From Chitinophagaceae bacterium (GTDB lineage Bacteria; Bacteroidota; Bacteroidia; Chitinophagales; Chitinophagaceae), in the NCBI GenBank assembly GCA_016703625.1, contig JADJBP010000002.1:744001-808000 (forward strand): a stretch of 64,000 nucleotides of DNA, written 5' to 3'. Position numbers and translations under genes: made by a program. The notes under the pieces are model-generated. The model was not told the origin of the DNA. It was given only the letters and a program-made list of their open reading frames with translations, and did not search any database. Below are positions 57,888 through 64,000 of the stretch, piece by piece. Every line of letters begins with the position of its first letter. Positions within the stretch are counted from its first letter, which is position 1.

Positions 57888-58484
57888 ATGTTGGCAGCTT
57901 ATTTACATGAACATTTAACAGAAGCCGGTTTGGATGAAGCGGGGCGTGGCTGCTATGCCGGGCCGGTATTTGCGGCAGCCGTGATCCTGCCAAAAGATTT
58001 TTATCACCCCTTACTGAACGACAGCAAGCAGCTGAATGAAAAACAAAGAGACCTGCTGAGGCCGGTCATCGAAAAAGAAAGTATTGCATTTTCCGTGGCT
58101 TCGGTGGATAACGAAACCATTGACAAAATAAATATTTTACAGGCAAGCTTTACAGCCATGCATCTTGCTGTACATAAATTGATCCAGGTACCGGAGATTT
58201 TACTGATCGACGGCAACCGTTTTAAACCGTACCGCCAGATCCCGCATCAATGCATCATTAAGGGTGACGGAAAATATGCTTCGATTGCGGCAGCCAGTAT
58301 TTTAGCCAAAACTTACCGGGATGCATACATGCAAAACATCCATGCTTCATTCCCGTATTATGGCTGGGATAAAAATAAAGGATATGGCACCGCTGCCCAC
58401 CGGCAGGCCATTGAACAATACGGCCTTTGCATCCATCACCGCACCAGTTTTGATATTCACCCGGCACAAACAGTATTGATCTGA
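57888..58484 (+). CDS. rnhB: Ribonuclease HII
   Basis: The ATG at 57888 gives a 198-residue enzyme beginning MLAAYLHEHLTEAGLDEAGR; an upstream in-frame ATG adds a non-family stretch. The metal-binding acidic residues lie in the GLDEAGRGCYAGPV motif and in ILLIDGNRFKPY, followed by SIAAASILAKTYRDAYM. It removes ribonucleotides from DNA. It faces a convergent YciO gene. Confidence 0.94.
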   Translation: MLAAYLHEHLTEAGLDEAGRGCYAGPVFAAAVILPKDFYHPLLNDSKQLNEKQRDLLRPVIEKESIAFSVASVDNETIDKINILQASFTAMHLAVHKLIQVPEILLIDGNRFKPYRQIPHQCIIKGDGKYASIAAASILAKTYRDAYMQNIHASFPYYGWDKNKGYGTAAHRQAIEQYGLCIHHRTSFDIHPAQTVLI

Positions 58485-58515
58485 AAGCCGGAGGTTTCTG
58501 CCGGTAGTTTTACAT

Positions 58516-59127
58516 TCAGTCTGTAATAAATTCACCTTTGCCCTGCCTGGCAACCGTCCATTCATCAGTTGTACAATCTACCACTGTTGATGGCATCATG
58601 CTTCCGATCCCGCCATCAATTACAAAATCAACCTTATCCCCGAATTTTTCATACATCACCTCAGGATCAGTATACTCCTCCACCATATCACCGGGCAGGG
58701 ATGTACTCACGATCGGGTTACCCAGTGCGTCCAGGATATGCTGACAAATAATATTATCCGGTATCCTGATGCCTACTGTTGATTTTTTGCTTTGCAGGTT
58801 TTTGGGAACCTGTTTACTCGCAGGCAGTATAAATGTAAAAGGGCCCGGCAAATAACTTTTCAGCATACGGTAAAGCGGTGTATCTATCGGTTTTGTATAA
58901 TCACTTAAATGGCTGAGATCGCGGCATATAAAAGACAGTTGTGCCTTTTTGGGATCAATGTTCTTTAATTTACAAATGCGTTCGATGGCTTTGTACTGGT
59001 TGATATCGCAGCCCAACCCGTAAATGGTATCCGTGGGATAAATGATCACACCGCCGTCTTTCAGGCATTCGGCCACCTGCTTAATAAGCCGCGGCTGTGG
59101 ATTTTCGGGATGTATTTGTATTAACAT
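58516..59127 (-). CDS. yciO: YciO/YrdC/Sua5 family protein
   Basis: The 203-residue protein has the Sua5/YrdC domain: GGVIIYPTDTIYGLGCDINQ, ICKLKNIDPKKAQLSFICRD, YLPGPFTFILPASKQVPKNL, VGIRIPDNIICQHI and IVSTSLPGDMVEEYTDPE. It matches E. coli YciO along its whole length, more than the tRNA-modifying YrdC (TsaC). YrdC/Sua5 makes threonylcarbamoyl-AMP for tRNA t6A; the role of YciO is less clear. Confidence 0.88.
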   Translation of the reverse strand: MLIQIHPENPQPRLIKQVAECLKDGGVIIYPTDTIYGLGCDINQYKAIERICKLKNIDPKKAQLSFICRDLSHLSDYTKPIDTPLYRMLKSYLPGPFTFILPASKQVPKNLQSKKSTVGIRIPDNIICQHILDALGNPIVSTSLPGDMVEEYTDPEVMYEKFGDKVDFVIDGGIGSMMPSTVVDCTTDEWTVARQGKGEFITD

Positions 59128-59294
59128 AATGCTGTTGCAGCTCCCTTAAACTCCGTTTTTGGAGGAGGAAATGGAGACGGTTGTTTCGAAAATATTATTT
59201 ATTCAAAAACCAGGTACCCTAACCTGGCCGGATACTAAAGTCAGATCATCCGGTAATTCATAAAATTACTCCTATTCATCTTACTTTAATCGAT

Positions 59295-59302
59295 TACTTT
59301 TG
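59295..59302 (+). promoter_or_regulatory. Possible -7 box before the PfkB gene
   Basis: TACTTTTG matches TAnnTTTG exactly and lies 56 bases before the start codon. No clear -33 TTTG is found 19 bases upstream, so confidence is low. Confidence 0.3.
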
Positions 59303-59357
59303 CTTTTTGTATTAAAAACAAATTTAAAATCATCAGTCAAAAATCTAAAATTCATTT

Positions 59358-60279
59358 ATGTCAGTAATTTGTGTTGGTACCATGGCCTTTGATGCCATTG
59401 AAACACCGTTTGGTAAAGTAGATAAAATAGTAGGAGGCTCGGGTACATATGTAGCTTATGCTGCCGGAAATTTTGTAACGCCCATTCAGCAGATATCGAT
59501 TATAGGTTATGATTTTCCGAAAGAAGAACTGGACGAATTAAAGAAGCGGGGCGTGGTACTGGATGGCGTAGAAACAGTAAAAGATAAAAAATCATTTTTC
59601 TGGAGTGGTAAATACCACCTGGACATGAACAGCCGCGATACCCTGGTCACTGACCTGAATGTACTGGAAGATTTTAAACCGGTTGTGCCCGACTCATTCC
59701 AGGGCGCCGAATTTTTAATCCTCGGCAACCTGGCTCCCAACATTCAAATGAGTGTGATCGACCAGCTGACCATTCGTCCAAAACTGATCGTAATGGATAC
59801 CATGAATTTCTGGATGGATATTGCGATGGATGAACTGAAAAAGGTTTTAAAAAAAGTGGATGTGTTGCTGGTGAATGATGCCGAAGCCAGGCAACTGAGC
59901 GGTGACTGTCGCTGGTAAAAGCAGCCCGCCTGATCATGCAGATGGGGCCTGATTTTTTGATCATTAAAAAAGGTGAACACGGCGCTTTATTGTTTCATAA
60001 AAATGCTGTTTTCTTTGCCCCGGCTTTGCCGCTTGAAGAAGTATTTGACCCAACCGGTGCCGGCGATACTTTTGCAGGAGGCTTTATAGGTCACCTGGCC
60101 AAAACAAAAGACATCAGTTTTGAAAATATGAAAACCGCCATCATTGTTGGCAGCGCCATGGCCAGTTTCTGTGTTGAAAAATTGGACCGGAAAGACTGAA
60201 AGAAATTACCAAAGAAGATATTGATACCAGGCTAAGCGAATTTGTGCAACTGGTAAATTTTGATATTGACCTGGTATAA
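59358..60279 (+). CDS. PfkB family carbohydrate/nucleoside kinase (two frameshifts)
   Basis: A ribokinase-fold kinase, about 307 residues after repair. It has the N-terminal substrate motif KIVGGSGTYVAYAAGNFVTP, a VMDTMNFWMDIAMDELKKVL block and the C-terminal catalytic motif FDPTGAGDTFAGGFIGHLA. The frame breaks around 59903-59912 (between LLVNDAEARQLSGD and SLVKAARLIMQMGPDF) and at 60182-60183 (one T missing), after which FGPERLKEITKEDIDTRL and a stop at 60277 follow. The substrate may be adenosine or a sugar; not decidable. Confidence 0.85.
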
Positions 60280-60282
60280 CTT

Positions 60283-60391
60283 CGTCCCCGTCTCCGACGG
60301 GGATGCTTTGGCCTTGAGACTTCGTCTCAAAATAATTTTAAATAAGTCTGAGACTTACAACCAACTCATCCCCATCAGAGACGTGGACGGG
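60283..60391. repeat. Nested inverted repeat of about 109 bases
   Basis: The outer arms CGTCCCCGTCTCCGACGGGG (60283-60302) and CCCATCAGAGACGTGGACGGG minus its last base (60371-60390) are imperfect complements of about 23 bases. Inside are a TTGAGAC/GTCTCAA hairpin (60314-60330) and an AGTCT-G-AGACT palindrome (60345-60355). It lies in the gap between the PfkB gene and the next gene. It resembles a mobile palindromic element or a structured untranslated region; no family recognised. Confidence 0.65.
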
Positions 60392-60405
60392 AAAAACATT
60401 AAATT

Positions 60406-60705
60406 ATGCTTGAGATCATTGCTATAATAATTCTTTCTAAAAAAAATGGAAAACTTGCGGTTCAGAAAGGACTTAAATCCGGCACCTGGATATTGTACAG
60501 TGTGCTTACCTGGATCGGTTTTGAAGTGTTGGGTGTACTTGTTGGTATTATGACCTTTGGTGAGGAAAATGTTATCCCCATATATTTACTTGCATTGATA
60601 CTTGCCGTATCCAGCTATTTTTTGATCCGCTCCATATTGGAAAAAAAGCCCGATGTACTGGATGATGATATTAACAGGATCGGCGTGAGAGATCTTTATC
60701 CTTAA
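60406..60705 (+). CDS. Small membrane protein
   Basis: This intact 99-residue protein has three hydrophobic stretches (MLEIIAIIILSKKNGK, WILYSVLTWIGFEVLGVLVG, IPIYLLALILAVSSYFLIRS) and a short acidic C-terminus. It is a conserved type in Bacteroidota; no function is known. Its start codon is 14 bases after the repeat at 60283-60391. Confidence 0.65.
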   Translation: MLEIIAIIILSKKNGKLAVQKGLKSGTWILYSVLTWIGFEVLGVLVGIMTFGEENVIPIYLLALILAVSSYFLIRSILEKKPDVLDDDINRIGVRDLYP

Positions 60706-60714
60706 AATAATTAT

Positions 60715-61775
60715 CTAAAGAGATAACCCGTATAACAACCCATCTTTACCCGATATCAGCCAGATATTTCCTTCATCCAGTAAAACACTGTTCGGTTGCC
60801 ATGCAGTAAGGTCTGTTGACCTGGCCAGTTTTTTGTTTTATGATTGTATTGTAAAGGTGACCGTTGTACAGTATCCAGATATTTTCATCATCTGCTTTCA
60901 GCAATTCCGGACTTTGATTTCCCTCAACATCTTCAGCTAAAGCTGAAACTTCCACCTGGTGTTTTATTTTCAGTTTACCCGAAATGATGACAAGTTTATC
61001 ATCATTTAAAACTATTGTAAAATTATTTGTAGTTATAACAGCAGGCACATCAAAAAAATCATTCCCGAAAATACCTGCCGACAGTTTCCTTTGATTTCCC
61101 GGCCATCATGCGTAAGGGCAGTGAATGATTTTACACAGGGGATATTTTCAACAAACAGGTTGGCTTTAACAGAACAGGTTGTGTCCAGCAAAATACCGTC
61201 ATAACTTAGTACCACCCAGTTATTGGCCTCGGCATTCGCCATTATCTTATTTTCAAAATAATAAGGTTGCCGGGAGAGCCCGTGTGCTATAAAGCGGCTC
61301 CAGGTAACCGTATCTTTTGCCAGGTCGTAAGCAACGATACAACCAAAATCATAAATGGCGGTGCCATACAGCATCCCGTTTTTTATAAATGGCTTTGTAT
61401 GCATTGGACCAAATGGAAGTTCCTTAATTAATTTTCCATTTGCCAGGTCAAATTGAGCTGCCTGGTGCTTTTCATTCATGGAAATGCCTGCATAAATGAT
61501 ATTGTCCTGTACAAATACAGGTATAGATGTTTTATAACCCGTTTCAACAGACCATTTCAGGGAACCATCTTTTTTGTTGTATGCATACAGGTGATGGTCA
61601 TTGGCATTAAAGATCACCAGGCCGTCATGAATTTTTACTGAAGAATAAAAATTGCCCAGCTGCTCTTTGGTAAAAACCTGTTGAGAGCGGAAGAATTCTT
61701 TTTGAGAGTATCCGTTGTTCCTGCCAACAACAGGATAGCCAATATAAAATGCATCTTTATTAATAAGGGTTTCAT
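60715..61775 (-). CDS. Secreted PQQ-like beta-propeller protein (three frameshifts)
   Basis: From the ATG at 61775 a signal peptide MKPLLIKMHFILAILLLAGT leads to a propeller of WD-like blades: FRSQQVFTKEQLGNFYSSVK, ANDHHLYAYNKKDGSLKWSV, NIIYAGISMNEKHQAAQFDL, GMLYGTAIYDFGCIVAYDLA. Shifts at T5 61699-61703, A7 61052-61058 and T6 60829-60834 have to be corrected. The last part reads LARSTDLTAWQPNSVLLDEG, NIWLISGKDGLLYGLSL. The pattern is that of PQQ-binding-type repeats, but no catalytic site is visible. About 350 residues. Confidence 0.7.
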
Positions 61776-61821
61776 AACATTAATCTTAATCCCGAAATCG
61801 TTTCATGGTAAACAAACTTTT

Positions 61822-62454
61822 TTATTTCTTTTTAAAATAAATTATCAATATTTCATCTTCATCAACGGCCTTATATTCTCCTGCTATAAAAGTGGTTTCA
61901 ATTTTTTCTAATACCAGCCTGTTATCTTTTATTTGAATCTTCAGTTCACGTGTTTCATGGAACTCCTGGGGTATCTCAACACTTAAAATATTATATCCGT
62001 CATCTTCGTAGCCTGAAGTTGTTATTTCAACTGAAATTTCCTTTTTTCCTGTTTTTCCATCATCCTCTCAGTAAACACGCCCAATTTCCGCTATTCTCTT
62101 CTGTAATTTCCGGCAGCCTCCTTTAATAACCGGGTCTATATTTCATGTCCCCTTTCAAACTCGGAAAAATACCGGTTTTTATATATTTCCTTTAAAAGCC
62201 GGTATATATAACCTTTTTGCTTTTAGAAATTCTTGTTGTTTCATCCGGTCTCATCAGCCCAGTAACCCTGATCCATGTTTTTATTAAGTTTCTCCTTTGT
62301 CGTTTAGCGTTGGAATCATCAAAATAAATTGATGTCTCTTAAAACACTTTTGAATATCTTTTCAAAACCCATTTTTCGTCAATCCTTTTTTTTGATCTGC
62401 ATTTGTTACATAGGCTAAAAAAAGAAGGATAGATGTAAATAAGATTTTCTTCAT
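61822..62454 (-). pseudogene. Decayed or badly read gene for a small secreted protein
   Basis: The region starts MKKILFTSILLFLAYVTNAD (ATG 62454), a clear signal peptide, and ends with a coding-like frame of 70 residues: VEITTSGYEDDGYNILSVEI, PQEFHETRELKIQIKDNRLV, LEKIETTFIAGEYKAVDEDE, and a stop at 61822. In between the frame changes several times and several stops interrupt it. A real small secreted protein of about 200 residues was once here; I cannot say if the damage is biological or from sequencing. Confidence 0.5.
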
Positions 62455-62529
62455 GTTTGTTTTTAAAGTTTGTAAATTGAATAAAGTCATATACTATGTT
62501 TATAAAATTTCTACAGGAAATTTATAATT

Positions 62530-63457
62530 TTATTTTCCCGCCTCCGCATTCCTTTTTACCTGTGTTTTCAACAGTTCCATCACATCATCACGGCGTGAGT
62601 CATAAGTAACATCTATGAACAAAGGCAGTTCTTTAACTGCTGCCGTGGGGACATATATCTTATTTTTTAACTCAAAGGTCTCAAATCCCCTTTTACCCGA
62701 TTCAAGCATAATACAATTGGGTTTGCTTTTGCTTTTATCCAGTCTTACATCATCGATTTCACTTAACGGGATAATGGTCAGGTACATTTGTTTTTTATCG
62801 CCCGTTGTGCTTACGCTTTGCAGGTAGTAGGTCAACCGCATGGTACAGCCGGTAACAGACACTTTGCTGAGTTCATAGGTATTGGATGCGCCGCCTGAAG
62901 AGATCCAGAAATCCTCTGTACGGCTCATTACTTTTGACAGGGGTTTTAAGGGTTCATTTTCTTCTTCGGTATACAGATCCCTGAGTTTAAACAGGGCAGA
63001 TTGTATCTCCAGGAAATTGTCCTCATCCACTTTCAGGAAATTAAAAACGACCTCATCTTCATAAGAACGGGTAAGACCGTCTTTTTTATAATAGGTGGTT
63101 TTATAGGCGATCTTGTAGTCAAGGGAGATCTGCATCTGGCCAACAGGGGATTTATCTGGCAATTCATATTCTTTGATATAGGTAATATTGGCCGGGTTGA
63201 ACTCACTGGTAAATATTGTTTTGGTACCGGACGCATTAACAACCGACACTTCAATTTTCACGCCCATCTCAGTGGCTGTAAATGAAGCTTCATCAATCGT
63301 AACTTTAGTACCACTGTTGAATACACGGATATTACCAACAGCCTCCTTTGCCTTGGCATTTAATGAGCTGATGGCAACCCGTTTATTCAGGCTGAGTTTC
63401 TGCGCCTGGACAAAGCAGGAAACAGAAAGAAAAAAAGAAAGTTTAAAAAAATTTCAT
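62530..63457 (-). CDS. Secreted hypothetical protein (one frameshift)
   Basis: From the ATG at 63457, correcting one extra base in A7 63445-63451, the frame has a signal peptide MKFFKLSFFLSVSCFVQAQ and continues SLNKRVAISSLNAKAKEAVG, then a long beta-rich domain (MGVKIEVSVVNASGTKTIFT, YEDEVVFNFLKVDEDNFLEI, KKQMYLTIIPLSEIDDVRLD). About 308 residues. No family recognised. Downstream of the partial gene at 63474, 16 bases away on the same strand. Confidence 0.6.
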
Positions 63458-63473
63458 ACCGGCGTTTTAAAAG

Positions 63474-64000
63474 TTAATTATAAAATGTGCGGGAAAGTTC
63501 AAACCCATTTTTCCATTTGCTTTGGATCTGTTTATCAGGTATCGTTTCAGTGTTCTCAATATCCTGGCTGTTTATATCATCATCCTCGCTGAAGACCATA
63601 TACCATTTATCTGGTGTCTTAACTGCTTCTGTTAAATAGTTATAATCAAGGGCCTCAGTTTCAATCTTATCCTGGTCCCAGGAATCCCAGGTATGAAAAT
63701 GCTGTTTAGTGACCGATGAACCTTTACTCATTACCACAACCCACTTGCTGCCGCTATAAGCCATGCTTGTTATTTGGTAAAGCGATTTCCAGTTCTCTTT
63801 GATGTTCTCTTCAGGGAAATAGTCACTTATGATCGTTGTTTGATTGGTATACCCTGTTCCTTTTGAACCCACCAGCACCCATTTGCTGTTACAAAAAGCA
63901 AGATGCGATATATAATAACCGGGTTCTGTTTTCCGCATATCTTCAATAGCTGTTTTCAGTTCATCGGTGTTTTCACGTATTTTATACAACTGCCCGGTAT
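63474..64000 (-). CDS. Partial DUF7477-like protein, open at the right edge
   Basis: The frame is open to the end of the window, so the 5' part of the gene is missing. The visible 175 residues contain repeats of the form ITSMAYSGSKWVVVMSKGSS and SHLAFCNSKWVLVGSKGTGY, with W-rich ends (KSLYQITS, DKWYMVFSE). This repeat type resembles DUF7477, often found at the C-terminus of protein kinases of Bacteroidota. A kinase domain would be to the right. Confidence 0.6.
   Translation of the reverse strand, partial: TGQLYKIRENTDELKTAIEDMRKTEPGYYISHLAFCNSKWVLVGSKGTGYTNQTTIISDYFPEENIKENWKSLYQITSMAYSGSKWVVVMSKGSSVTKQHFHTWDSWDQDKIETEALDYNYLTEAVKTPDKWYMVFSEDDDINSQDIENTETIPDKQIQSKWKNGFELSRTFYN

Noticed and set aside
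1..64000. tRNA, rRNA, CRISPR arrays, prophage or insertion sequences
   Set aside because: No cloverleaf arms, spacer-repeat periodicity, integrase, transposase or capsid genes were found.

Overview
The window is a 64 kb chromosomal segment of a Bacteroidota bacterium, most likely of the family Chitinophagaceae. The evidence is split methionine synthase genes, ribosomal protein bTHX next to an HU gene, secreted proteins with type IX secretion (T9SS) C-terminal domains, a hybrid-type Y_Y_Y sensor kinase, DUF4286 and DUF6970 families, and promoters of the Bacteroidota type (TTTG, about 19 bases, TAnnTTTG). I saw no tRNA, rRNA, CRISPR array, prophage or insertion sequence.

Layout. 0-4.3 kb: the two halves of MetH with a barstar-like gene between them. 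4.3-9.7 kb: membrane and DNA-maintenance genes (RDD, DUF3137, exonuclease III, HU, bTHX, PdxH, YIP1). 9.9-12.9 kb: an ECF sigma factor operon with an anti-sigma-like/beta-barrel protein and a lipoprotein. 12.9-18.8 kb: pyrH and the rplM-rpsI-rpsB-tsf operon. 19-31 kb: an accessory region with a LamG/T9SS protein, a three-gene operon of unknown function, a large sensor kinase, a divergent cytoplasmic clostripain-like peptidase and a response regulator. 31-37.7 kb: amidohydrolase lipoprotein, a kinase-like protein, LigA, a NUMOD4/HNH/HTH protein and a truncated DUF2461 protein. 38.3-48.6 kb: a phenylacetate degradation (paa) locus: tetR-paaE-paaABCD-paaG-paaI-paaY, interrupted by a lipoprotein, an MgtC gene and a T9SS protein. 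48.6-60.7 kb: Obg, CPBP protease, FabH, diacylglycerol-kinase-like protein, membrane patatin, heme A synthase, RNase HII, YciO and a PfkB kinase. 60.7-64 kb: secreted proteins on the minus strand.

How the genes work together. The paa genes encode the phenylacetyl-CoA epoxidase (PaaABCD with reductase PaaE), the epoxide isomerase PaaG and the rescue proteins PaaI and PaaY. Two nearly identical 18-bp palindromes, one before tetR and one before paaA, are likely operators for the TetR protein. The sensor kinase and LuxR-type regulator flank the clostripain-like gene and may control it and the neighbouring unknown operon; this is the best candidate for an undescribed system.

Two window-wide features need to be kept in mind. 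First, about two dozen genes, including essential ones such as ligA, are interrupted by single-base indels that nearly all lie in homopolymer runs; this points to sequencing or assembly error rather than gene decay. I give the reconstructed gene span and the lesion positions for each. Second, the segment is sprinkled with short palindromic repeats of several families, two of which sit in frame inside protein-coding genes.
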